DNA of 50,806 nucleotides. Source: Pseudomonadota bacterium (GTDB taxonomy: Bacteria > Myxococcota_A > UBA796 > GCA-2862545). The stretch covers positions 1 to 50,806 of the forward strand of contig CANNIZ010000029.1 in the NCBI GenBank assembly GCA_947505245.1, read 5' to 3'. Below, one piece after another: positions 33,271-44,100 of this stretch (the stretch's first letter is position 1; every line of letters begins with the position of its first letter). The translations under genes and the position numbers were made by a program. Under the pieces are notes generated by a model that was not told the origin of the DNA, did not search any database, and worked only from the letters and a program-made list of their open reading frames with translations.

Positions 33271-34369
33271 CGAAAGACGTCCCGAGGTCGCGCGCGGTCA
33301 ACATCGTGTCGCACGTGACGTCGACCACCTTCATGCGCCCCGTGGCCTCCGACAGCGGCACGTAGCGCACCCTCGGTGGATCCAGCGCCACCATCACGTC
33401 CGAGTATCCCTCGTCGAGCGCGCGCACGGCCGCGGCGCCGAACCGCAGCGACAGCAGCCGATCGAAGGTGGTGGGCGTGCCGCCGCGGAGCAGGTGGCCG
33501 AGCACGACACAGCGCGTCTCCTTGCCCGTGATCGCCTGGATCTGCTTGGCGACGTGGTCGCCGGCGCCGCCGATCAGGTCCGCGCGACCGATCTCCTTCC
33601 CGACGATCGAGGTGCTGCCGCCTTTGGGGAACGCGCCTTCGGCGACCACCACGATCGAGAAGTGGGAGCCGCGGCCCTCGCGCTCGCGGATCTTCTGCGC
33701 GACCTTCTCGATGTCGTACGGGATCTCGGGGATGAGGACGACGTCAGCGGTGGCCGCGACGCCCGCGTTCAGGGCGATCCACCCCGCGTGGCGACCCATC
33801 ACCTCGACGACCATCACGCGCTGATGCGCCTCAGCGGTGGAGTTGAGCCGGTCGATGCAGGTGGTGGCGAACGACACGGCCGAGTCGAACCCGAAGGTGA
33901 CGACGGTCTTGTCGAGGTCATTGTCGATCGTCTTTGGAACGCCTACGACCGGAAGTCCCTTCTGCGCAAGCGCCGACGCGATGCCGAGCGAGCCGTCGCC
34001 GCCGATCGCGATCAGCGCGTCGATCCCGTTCGTCTTGAACGCGGCGATCAATTCGTCGCTGCGGTCCACCTCTCGGTAGGTGCCGTCCGGGTTCTTTACC
34101 GGGAACTTCAGCGGGTTGCCCTTGTTCGTCGTGCCGAGGATCGTCCCGCCGAGGTGTGTGATTCCGCGCACCGTGGCGCGTGTGAGCGGAAACACGCCGC
34201 CTTCCGCGTAGCGCTGCGGCTCGAGCAGGCCGTTGTAGCCCTCCCGGATGCCGACCACCTCCCAGCCGCGTTGACAAGCGGCGATCACAGCCGCGCGGAT
34301 CACGGCGTTCAGGCCCGGGGCGTCGCCGCCCCCGGTGTTGAGTGCGACACGCTTGATGTTCGAAGGCAT
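33263..34369 (-). CDS. pfkA: 6-phosphofructokinase
   Basis: This 368-residue protein carries NTGGGDAPGLNAVIRA at the N-terminus, AIGGDGSLG for the phosphoryl donor, PKTIDND for catalysis, and MGRHAGWIAL for fructose-6-phosphate. The Gly in GGDGS is the residue found in ATP-using enzymes, while the Lys in PKTIDND is usual in PPi-using ones, the mixed type also seen in actinobacterial ATP-PFKs. ATP is therefore the likelier donor. AGGAGC precedes the ATG; a longer open frame upstream is rejected because it lacks a ribosome site and family similarity. Confidence 0.93.
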   Translation of the reverse strand: MPSNIKRVALNTGGGDAPGLNAVIRAAVIAACQRGWEVVGIREGYNGLLEPQRYAEGGVFPLTRATVRGITHLGGTILGTTNKGNPLKFPVKNPDGTYREVDRSDELIAAFKTNGIDALIAIGGDGSLGIASALAQKGLPVVGVPKTIDNDLDKTVVTFGFDSAVSFATTCIDRLNSTAEAHQRVMVVEVMGRHAGWIALNAGVAATADVVLIPEIPYDIEKVAQKIREREGRGSHFSIVVVAEGAFPKGGSTSIVGKEIGRADLIGGAGDHVAKQIQAITGKETRCVVLGHLLRGGTPTTFDRLLSLRFGAAAVRALDEGYSDVMVALDPPRVRYVPLSEATGRMKVVDVTCDTMLTARDLGTSFGD

Positions 34370-34407
34370 GAAGGCTCCTGGCGGGTTGCCCGGGAGTCTA
34401 CGCGGAC

Positions 34408-35868
<1,461 letters not shown>

Positions 35869-35904
35869 GGGCACCCCCGGGCGATTGTACAGCCCGGCGA
35901 GACG

Positions 35905-38343
35905 CTACGGGCAGAAGTTGTCGAGCGGGACGACCTGTTCGTTGTCGGACTCGTCGCACTCGGCCGCCGCACCGTTTGGAAGGCCCGTCACGCCGGGATC
36001 GTCGACGATCGCGATCAAATGATCGTAGTCGCTCCAAACGCTGCCGGGGACGCTGAATTCCACCGGACCGCTGATCGTGCCCGGGGGAACGTCGGCGCCG
36101 ACCTGACGGCTCTCGAGGAACGTGCGAATGATGCCGTGTTCGCCGTACAGAGCGACGACGAGCGTGCGATCGAGCGTGACGTGCGCGCTCTCGTTGCCGA
36201 CGTGGACGCGGACGGTGACGTCGCCGCAGCCATCCTGGCACGGCGGCTCTACGACCGGGAACGCGTTGCTCGCCTGCAACGCTCCGAACTCGCCGGGAGC
36301 CTGGGTGCGGAAGCTGTTGTAGTCGTTGCTGTCGTACGGCGCGTAGTTCGGGTCGCAGAATTGCAGCCCGCCGTCCTCGTCGACGTTGTTGATCGAGTAC
36401 GCGTGCTGGTTCCACACCTTGCGGGCGCTCACCCAGTCGTCGTCCGCCGCGCCGAGCACGTAAATCCCGTAGGCGTCCTCGTGGTCGGGCGGCAGGTGAC
36501 TGTTCACCGCGATGATCTCGGCCTTCCCGTCGTTGTCGACGTCAGCGACGAGCGGGTACTCGTGGATCGTCCACGACTTGTGGCTGCTCTCCCGCATCAG
36601 CTCGGCCAGTCGGTTCCACGGGGTCAGGTTCGGCGCGGTCTTCAGGCCCCACACGTACACGGCCTGCTCGTCGCTGAACACGATCTCGTCGCTGCCGTCG
36701 CCGTTGAAGTCGAACACCGTCGACCCGGTCGACGCGCTCGACCAGTCGCGCGTCATCGCCATCGCGTAGCGCGTGAGGCCCGTCGTCGTCGGCGCGTCCA
36801 GGTCGAACACGCTGTACCAGCACGCGCCGGCGACGCCGATCTCGCGCTTGCCGTCGCCGTCGAAGTCCGCGATCGTGGGCGGGCCACCGAACGACAACGA
36901 GGCGAGGTTGCAGGAAGGTGGCGTCGGCAGGCCCGACGGCAGCGTGGGGTCGGTGCGAGGGTCGTTCGGCAATTCGTCGATCAGCGTGCAGCGAGCGAGC
37001 CCGTTCGGGTCGTACCGCTTGCTGCCGTGGTAAACGCGCACCCACTCGTTGCCGGTGACGACGATCTCGGGCTCACCGAGCGTGTCGCCGGAGAACCGCG
37101 CGATGTCGGCAACCGCCGGGTAGCCGTCCGTCGCGGGAACCCACGTGGTGCCGCTGTAGCTGCCGAGTTCGCAGAACGTGCCACCCGTGGACGTGTACAC
37201 CGTCTTGCCTGCGACGACCTCGAGATCCGTACCGTTGCCATTCACGTCGTACGCGAACGAGTGGTAGCCCGAGTTCCAGTACCCGGCGGCATAGTCGCCG
37301 CGCCCGTACCAGCCGCGTCCACCCGCGCCGTACCACTTCTGCGCGAACGTCTCGCCAGCGAAAACCGCGCGACCGAAGATCAGCTCGATGTCGCCGTTGC
37401 CTTCGAGGTCGGCCAGCGCGGGCGCGTGCGCCATACACGAATAGGCCGCGCCACCCCACACGTCTTCGAGCCGGAGCGTGACGCCGGTGGCGGTCTCGTC
37501 CACCTCGTAGATCGCGGGGAAACATGCGCCGTCCGTGTCGCGCGACACGAGCGTGACGATCTCGGTGTCCGGGTCGCTGTCAATGTCGCCGATCGCGACG
37601 CCCGCGTAGTGGTAGGGCGCGTAGTTGGCGGTGCCGTTCTTGTTGCTGTACGACTGCCACAACGTAGACGCCTCGACCTCCGTGCCGTCGCCCTTGATCA
37701 GCCGCAGCACGCCGTAGTCGTGCTCGACGGCGTCGCTCATCACCACCGCGATGTCCGGCACGTCGTCGCCGTCGACGCGCCCGTCGCCGTCGTCGTCGTT
37801 GGCCTGGCCGATAACGGGAGCCTGGAACACGCTGTTGTAGCCCGTGAACTCCGCGAACGTGTACGCCGGGACGCCGTCTCCCGTGGCGGGGTCCGTCATC
37901 GCGTTGCCCATGGACCACTCGACGCGCGCGTTGAACGGCGTGCCCGACGGGGCCGGGACGAACTCGCAGTCGGGCAACGTGGCCGTGGTGTGCGGGGCGT
38001 CGGACGGCGGGCAGCTCTCTTCGCACTCGATCACGCCGTCTTCGTCGCGATCGGTCTCGTCGGGGTCGATCACGCCGTCGCAGTTGTCGTCCTCGCCGTT
38101 GCACCGCTCGGACGCGCCCGGGTGGATGTTCGGATCGAGGTCGTTGCAGTCGTCTTCGCTGTCGTAGCCGTCGTGATCCGCGTCGACCGGGTCGGGGGTG
38201 GTGTCCTCGGTGTCCGACGTGTCGACAACGACGTCGGTGTCGGTGTCACCGGGCGGGTGGCGGGGATCGACGCCGCCGAGCTTGTTCGAGCAGCCCGCCA
38301 TCAGGGCGGCGACCAACAGGGACCGCGAAAAACGTCGATACAT
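35905..38343 (-). CDS. FG-GAP/VCBS-repeat lipoprotein with MopE-like motif
   Basis: The 812-residue protein has the lipoprotein signal MYRRFSRSLLVAALMAGCSN and a DTDTD-rich spacer. One MopE-like metal-binding unit follows (DCNDLDPNIHPGASERCNGE, then DDNCDGVID). From about residue 170 there is a long beta-propeller-like region with Ca-binding loops (NDDDGDGRVDGDD, DIDSDPDTE, DFDGDGKRE, DFNGDGSDE, DVDNDGKAE). The C-terminus has paired Cys (CQDGCGD) and an Ig-like end. It is probably a surface adhesin or scaffold, close to integrin-alpha-like FG-GAP proteins. GGAG lies six bases before this ATG; another ATG is four codons upstream. Confidence 0.85.
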   Translation of the reverse strand: MYRRFSRSLLVAALMAGCSNKLGGVDPRHPPGDTDTDVVVDTSDTEDTTPDPVDADHDGYDSEDDCNDLDPNIHPGASERCNGEDDNCDGVIDPDETDRDEDGVIECEESCPPSDAPHTTATLPDCEFVPAPSGTPFNARVEWSMGNAMTDPATGDGVPAYTFAEFTGYNSVFQAPVIGQANDDDGDGRVDGDDVPDIAVVMSDAVEHDYGVLRLIKGDGTEVEASTLWQSYSNKNGTANYAPYHYAGVAIGDIDSDPDTEIVTLVSRDTDGACFPAIYEVDETATGVTLRLEDVWGGAAYSCMAHAPALADLEGNGDIELIFGRAVFAGETFAQKWYGAGGRGWYGRGDYAAGYWNSGYHSFAYDVNGNGTDLEVVAGKTVYTSTGGTFCELGSYSGTTWVPATDGYPAVADIARFSGDTLGEPEIVVTGNEWVRVYHGSKRYDPNGLARCTLIDELPNDPRTDPTLPSGLPTPPSCNLASLSFGGPPTIADFDGDGKREIGVAGACWYSVFDLDAPTTTGLTRYAMAMTRDWSSASTGSTVFDFNGDGSDEIVFSDEQAVYVWGLKTAPNLTPWNRLAELMRESSHKSWTIHEYPLVADVDNDGKAEIIAVNSHLPPDHEDAYGIYVLGAADDDWVSARKVWNQHAYSINNVDEDGGLQFCDPNYAPYDSNDYNSFRTQAPGEFGALQASNAFPVVEPPCQDGCGDVTVRVHVGNESAHVTLDRTLVVALYGEHGIIRTFLESRQVGADVPPGTISGPVEFSVPGSVWSDYDHLIAIVDDPGVTGLPNGAAAECDESDNEQVVPLDNFCP

Positions 38344-38423
38344 GGCAGACTCCATGGTTCCGGCAAAGGCCAGCCGCGCCAATGTATCCGACCCACCAGT
38401 GGACGCCACCCAGGCTCGCGCGG

Positions 38424-39449
38424 CTAAAGCCCCATCCGCCACGCCAGCGCGACCGCCACGTCGGCCTCGACGCGTCCTCCCGTCGCGACGTTCACGCCCG
38501 CGCGGGCCTCGCCGATCACGCCGCTGCGACCGAGCGGCAGCGTCCCCACCGCGCGCAGCTTCAGGCGCCCCGGGATCACCGCCGCGATCTCGCCGCCGAG
38601 CCGCGCATCGCCGAGCATGGCGCCCGCGCCGACGGCCGCGCCGAACGTCGTCGTCGTCGACTCCGGCTGGCCCGCGCCGGCGTACAAAAGCTCGCCGCCG
38701 ACCACCGGCCCGACCAGGCCATAGGCGCGCCACCACCACGTCGGGTACGCGTCGTCGAACCCGAACTCGATCGGAACCACGAGCTTGACGACAGGCTCCT
38801 TCATCGGGGTCCCGTCCACCGCGGTGGTGAGCGAAGACCCCAACGTGGAGTCGAGTCCGGCCGCGAGGTGAAGGCTCGCAACGCTGCGCGTCTGGCCCGC
38901 CTGCTCCATCTTGAACGGCTCGACCGTGACGGTCACGCCGTCCTGCGCGACGGACACGCCTGCGAAATACATGCCGCCGGGCCGTTCGCCGACCTGCACG
39001 AGGTGAAGCCCCGGCGGTACCTTCGCGGGCAGCGGGCCGACGACCCCGTCGATCGCCGCGATCTCGGTCCGCGTGAGCACCGGCGAGGTCTCGATCGACG
39101 CGGTCGCTCCGGGCACCGTGGCCGTCTCGGCCCAAAGCTGCACGATCGCCTCGCCAAACGGCGCGGGATCAAGCCCCGGCGCCGTGCGATGGGCCGCCGC
39201 GATCGACAGCCGCGCGCCCTCGGGGTCGCCGAGCGTGCTGTTCAACACGCCCTCAGCGAGCCACATCCGGCCAAGCAGCGCGGGGTCCGCGGCCTCGCCG
39301 CACGCGAACTCGCCGACAGCCCGATCCAGTTCGGCGCGCGCGCCCCCCAGGTCGAGGTTCTGAACCGCGCGCTCGGCCCGCTCGATCGGCGCAGCCGGAT
39401 CACACGCCGCGCTCGCAGCGGCGATCAGGATCAGTTCAAGACCTGCCAC
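38424..39449 (-). CDS. Exported protein of unknown function, coupled to PEGA kinase
   Basis: I do not recognise this 341-residue protein. It opens with a hydrophobic signal ending AAASAACDPA, which could be a lipoprotein or a normal cleavage site. A short helical repeat-like region follows (ERAVQNLDLGGARAELDRAV, GRMWLAEGVLNSTLGDPEGA). The second half has Gly-rich beta strands with aromatic ends (WWWRAYGLVGPVVGGELL), like an outer-membrane or secreted beta structure. GGGAGGGG lies six bases before the GTG start, inside the last codons of the kinase gene (19-bp overlap). Confidence 0.68.
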   Translation of the reverse strand: MAGLELILIAAASAACDPAAPIERAERAVQNLDLGGARAELDRAVGEFACGEAADPALLGRMWLAEGVLNSTLGDPEGARLSIAAAHRTAPGLDPAPFGEAIVQLWAETATVPGATASIETSPVLTRTEIAAIDGVVGPLPAKVPPGLHLVQVGERPGGMYFAGVSVAQDGVTVTVEPFKMEQAGQTRSVASLHLAAGLDSTLGSSLTTAVDGTPMKEPVVKLVVPIEFGFDDAYPTWWWRAYGLVGPVVGGELLYAGAGQPESTTTTFGAAVGAGAMLGDARLGGEIAAVIPGRLKLRAVGTLPLGRSGVIGEARAGVNVATGGRVEADVAVALAWRMGL

Positions 39450-41062
39450 GTGTCCCCTCCCTTCCACATGTAGCGGGCCGGGCCCCGGTATTCTGCCTTG
39501 ATCGTGCGTACGATCGACGCGTTCCCGCTGCGCATCTCGACCTTGTGCTCACCGGCCGCGACGATCACGCCGATGAGCGGCGTCTTCCCGACGCTCTTAC
39601 CGTCGATCAGGACCTCGGCTCCGGCGGGGATCGAGCCCAGCGTGATGGCGAACGTGGACACCGGGTCGGGCGCCGTCGGCTGCACCTCGACCGGCGCCGC
39701 GACGACGGCCTCGACAACCGGGGGCGGCGCGACGACCGGCGGCGCTTCGACGGCAGAGACCTTCGCGACCACGGCGACCTTCGACGGCGCCGCGACGGAC
39801 GCGACTGCAGTCGGCTCCGCGGGCGGCGGTTCCGCGGCAGCGACCGGAGGGACAGCGACGACGGGCTCCACAGCGGCGACCGGCTGAGGCGACGGCGGCA
39901 GCGCGATAACTGCGGGAACCTCCACCACCGCGGGCTCCGACGGGGCCCGTCCGAGCCCGAGGCCCACGACCGCCACGATCGCGATGATGCCCGCGGCTGC
40001 GAGCGCGAGCACGCTCGTGCCGAGCAGACCAGCGCCACCAACGACCAACGCCGTCGGCGACGACACCGTGCGCGTGAAGCTGCTCGGCGGCGGAGCCTCC
40101 GTCGGACGCTCCGAAAGGTTCTGCACCATCACGTCCGACAGCGTCCGACCCACCAGCTCGTCCGCCTGCACCTCGCTCGTGCGCGGCACCACGATCTCGG
40201 CCCAGTCGCGCAGCGAGGGGCCCTGCATCGACGCGCGAAGCTTCCGGCAGAGCTCTTCGACCTCCCGCATCGATGGGCGCTCGGAGGCGTCGAAGCCCGC
40301 GACCTGCGCGGCCAGGCTGATCGTCGCGTCGCGCTCCACCGAAGGTTCGACCTTGATCGCCTCGTTCGGCTTGTAGCCGCCCCCGACCATCGGCTTTTCG
40401 CAGGTGACGAACACGTGCAGCACGCGCCCCAACGAGAACACGTCCCCCGCGGGGAGCTCGACGCCGTCAAACCGCTCCGGCGCCATGTACCCGACCGTGC
40501 CCCCGACGCCGTCCACCGTGTGCGCCTCGCGCTCGTCGAACGTGGCGCGCGCGATGCCAAAATCGAGGATGCGAACCTCGCCGTTCGGCGTGATCTGCAG
40601 GTTTCCGGGCTTCAGATCGCGGTGCAGCAGCTCGAGCGGGCGACCATCGGGACCGGGCTGGCGCCACACCGAATCGAGCGCGCGCGCGACCTCCTGGACG
40701 ATCTCGAGGGCGACCGTCGGCGGCATCGGTCCCGACGCCTTCAGCAGCCGCTGGGCGCTCGCGCCGTCCACGTAGTCCATGACCACGGCCCACTGCCCGT
40801 CGAGCAGCGTGGGTGGATCGACGCTCACGACCGCGCGATCGCGCACGAGCCCGAGGATGCGCGCCTCGTCGCGGAAGCGTCCGAGCATCGCCTCCGGCAC
40901 GTTTGCCTTGTGCAGCAGCTTGACCGCTACGTCCTTGCGAAAGCCCTGCGTGGTGGTGAGCTCGGCGCGGTACACCTTGCCGAACCCGCCCTCACCAATG
41001 AGGGAGCGCACGACGTAGCGCCGCTCGACCGTCGACGATGTGGTGTCGCTCGCGCCAGCCAT
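39431..41062 (-). CDS. Ser/Thr protein kinase with transmembrane helix and PEGA domain
   Basis: The 543-residue protein has an N-terminal Hanks-type kinase: GEGGFGKVY (23-31), Lys48, HRDLKPGN (147-154), DFG (167-169) and the APE-like APERFDG. A membrane helix at about 345-370 leads to a long Pro/Ala/Val-rich spacer, then a C-terminal PEGA domain (GSIPAGAEVLIDGKSVGKTP). PEGA domains bind surface glycans or proteins in myxobacteria, so this is a likely envelope sensor. It overlaps the exported-protein gene downstream and diverges from the giant repeat-protein gene across 81 bp. Confidence 0.92.
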   Translation of the reverse strand: MAGASDTTSSTVERRYVVRSLIGEGGFGKVYRAELTTTQGFRKDVAVKLLHKANVPEAMLGRFRDEARILGLVRDRAVVSVDPPTLLDGQWAVVMDYVDGASAQRLLKASGPMPPTVALEIVQEVARALDSVWRQPGPDGRPLELLHRDLKPGNLQITPNGEVRILDFGIARATFDEREAHTVDGVGGTVGYMAPERFDGVELPAGDVFSLGRVLHVFVTCEKPMVGGGYKPNEAIKVEPSVERDATISLAAQVAGFDASERPSMREVEELCRKLRASMQGPSLRDWAEIVVPRTSEVQADELVGRTLSDVMVQNLSERPTEAPPPSSFTRTVSSPTALVVGGAGLLGTSVLALAAAGIIAIVAVVGLGLGRAPSEPAVVEVPAVIALPPSPQPVAAVEPVVAVPPVAAAEPPPAEPTAVASVAAPSKVAVVAKVSAVEAPPVVAPPPVVEAVVAAPVEVQPTAPDPVSTFAITLGSIPAGAEVLIDGKSVGKTPLIGVIVAAGEHKVEMRSGNASIVRTIKAEYRGPARYMWKGGDTWQVLN

Positions 41063-41143
41063 CCGGCCCCCGACCGCACAATACTCAAGTGCGAGGCAAA
41101 CGCGCAGCCTTCATGGCATGCTCCATCGTTCAGGGGAGCCTCC

Positions 41144-44100
41144 ATGCGCCGTATCGTCACCGTCGCCTCGCTGATCGGATTGCCCGGAACCGCCCTCGCC
41201 GGGGCGCACATGGCGATCGATCAGGGCGCGCCGGGCATGGATCTCCTGATCCCCTTCGTCGCCGATCTGCCCGAGGCGCTGCCTCCCGAGGTGCGGTTCG
41301 CGTGTAACGGGCTCGTCCAGGGGCCGACGTACACCGCGCAGGACGGCCACACCATGCTCGTGAGCGTCCACATCGCGAAGGACGCACCGCTCGGGGAGTG
41401 CGTCGTCAGCGGGATCGGCTTCAGCTCACCGTTCGAGATCGTCAAGCCCGTGCCCATGCCGCAAGACGGCGACCCCACTGACGGCGACGGCGTCCGCGAC
41501 GGCGTGATCACGATCGGCGCCGAGGCGCGCAGCCCGAGCGGCGTGGTGGTGTGGACGAAGGTGAACCTGAACCCGTCCGACCGGCTCGTGTTCCTCGCCA
41601 CCGATTCGAAAGGCGGAACCCCCGCGAACGGCGTCCTGCCCGTCACCGTGCTGGTCGACGGCGACGGCTCGCTGCTCGGCGTGGTCGACGTCAACGGCGC
41701 CAGCACGGAAAAGTCCAAACCGACCGGCGCGAACGGCGGGCCTGGCGGCGGCGGCGGCGCAGGAGGCTCGCCCTACCTCGAATTTGAACTCCTTCCGCTC
41801 CCCACCCCCAGGATGATCGGCGGCGGCGGCGGCGGCGGGCGAGGCTACGCGGGCGGCGCCACGAAAGGCCTCGGGTACAGCGGGCCGGCGGATGGGCCCG
41901 GTGGCGACGGCATCATGTCCGGTACGGGGGGCGCGTCCCCGAGCGTCGCCCCCGAGTCTTTGACGGGAAGCTGCGCGGACAAGCTGTTTCGCGAGTTCAC
42001 CATCGCCGGGGCGGCGGCGGGCAGCGGCTCGTACCGTCCCGCGTCCGCGCCAGGAGCGATCCAGACCGTAGGTTTCCACGACGACTGCCGCGGCGTCATC
42101 AGCTTCAAGACCCTCACGACGCAGCCCGCCTGCGGCGGGGTCGGCTCCTCGAACGGCCCCTGTGACACACCCCGCGGTCCTGCCGGCACCTACGATCTCG
42201 CGGCCCTCGCCGGTGGCGGTGGCGGCGGCGCCGGAAGCGGCCCGATCTGCGTGCCGAACATCGGCTACTGTCCGCCCGCCGACCCGACCTGGATCGGTGG
42301 CCCAGGCGGCGGTGGTGGAGGCGCGATCGCGTTCATCGCGAACGGCACGCTCGACGTTGAAGGCAAGATGTTCGCCAACGGGGGCGAGGGCGGGGAGCCC
42401 GGCAAGGGCCTCCCCCAATCGCCCCAATACACCGTGGTGATGGACGGCCTGTCGGGCGGCGGCGGGGCGGGCGGCGCGATCGTGCTCGCGGGGCGGCCGC
42501 TGAAGGCCGGTGCCGGCCTGTTCGTGCACGGAGGAAAAGGGGGTCCAGGCGGCCCCGAGGCCCAACATGGACGCGAGGGTGGCGAAGGCTGGGTTCGCCT
42601 CGACGGGTTCGCAGGCAAACCTCCGCCGCTCGAAACGGGCCCCTCCGGCGGCTCCGGAAACATGTACGCGAACGCGCCATTCGTGAGCGATCACCGAAAC
42701 TGGACGGTCAAGGTCTCCGAGGCCGCGTCCTGGCGCATTTATGGCGACGGGGTCGTGGTCGCGCACGGCGACCTCACGGGCGCTGACACGGTCGACGTGA
42801 GCGCCTACACCGACGGGGTGCGCCACCGCTGGGTGTTCCAGTTGTTCGACGGTGAGGTTCCGCTCCACAACGGCGGCGTGGCGATCGTCGACGACGACCT
42901 CGACGGACTTTGCATCGATCAGGAACGCGGCTACGGCACGAGCGACGTCGACGCGGACTCCGACGGCGACTTCGTAAACGACCCCGATGAGGTCGTCGGC
43001 GCAGCCGGCGTCCCCGGATCCGGCGACGAGACCGATCCTGCGGACCCCGACTCGGACGGCGACGGGCTCGTCGACGGGCTCGAAGCCGCCGTGTGGGGCA
43101 CGCTCCCGTACGAGGCCGACTCCGACTTTGACGGCGTGATCGACGGCGACGAGGTGTTCTTCTGGCGGTCGGACCCGCTGAACGATGACTCTGATTTCGA
43201 CGGCGTGATCGACGGCGACGAGGTCGACAACGGCACCGATCCGCTGCGCGCGGACACCGACGAAGACGGACTCACCGATGATTTCGACCCCGCCCCGACC
43301 GTCGGGTGCCCGGACGCCACGCCACACGTGGCCTGGTACGGGGACACCGACGCTGACGGCTTCGGAGGCGGCTCGGTGATCTTCGCCACCTGCCCGAACC
43401 TCGCGTCGCCCGTGCCCGGAACCGTCGCGAACGGCCTGGACTGCGACGATGAAGACGAAACCGAAGGCCCTCCGTCCATCAAGGTCTACGCCGACCTCGA
43501 CAGCGACAGCGTCGGCGGCGCTTTCCTTCGCCTGCAGTGCTTCCCGGTCAACGCCAACAACGAAGTCGCCACCGGCGACCTGGATTGCGACGACCTCAAC
43601 CCCGCGGTCCACCCCGGCGAGATCGAGTATTGCGATGGCCTCGACCAGGACTGCGACGGACAGGTGGACGACGGCGTCCCGCTCGGCACCTGGTACCCCG
43701 ACGGCGACGGCGACGGCGTCGGCGTCGCCCAAGGCGCGATCGTGGCCTGCGCCCAACCGGCTGGCACCGCCAGCATCGCGGGCGACTGCAACGACTTTGA
43801 CCCGAACGTGAGCTGCGCCGACGAAGACGTCGACGGCGACGGCTTCTGCCCGGCGCCGGTGTGCGCCGATCCGGACGTCGATCCCGGCGACTGCGACGAC
43901 ACGAACGCGTTCATCAAGCCCGGCGCCATCGAGGTGTGCGACGGCGGCGACGACAACTGCGACGGCTTCGCGGACGAGGGCCTGTCGGACGACCTCGACG
44001 GCGACGGCCACACCGACCTGTTCGGCTGCACGCCCGGCGACGATTGCGATGATTTCGCACCGTTCGTGTACCAGGGCGCGCCCGAGCTCTGCAACGGGCT

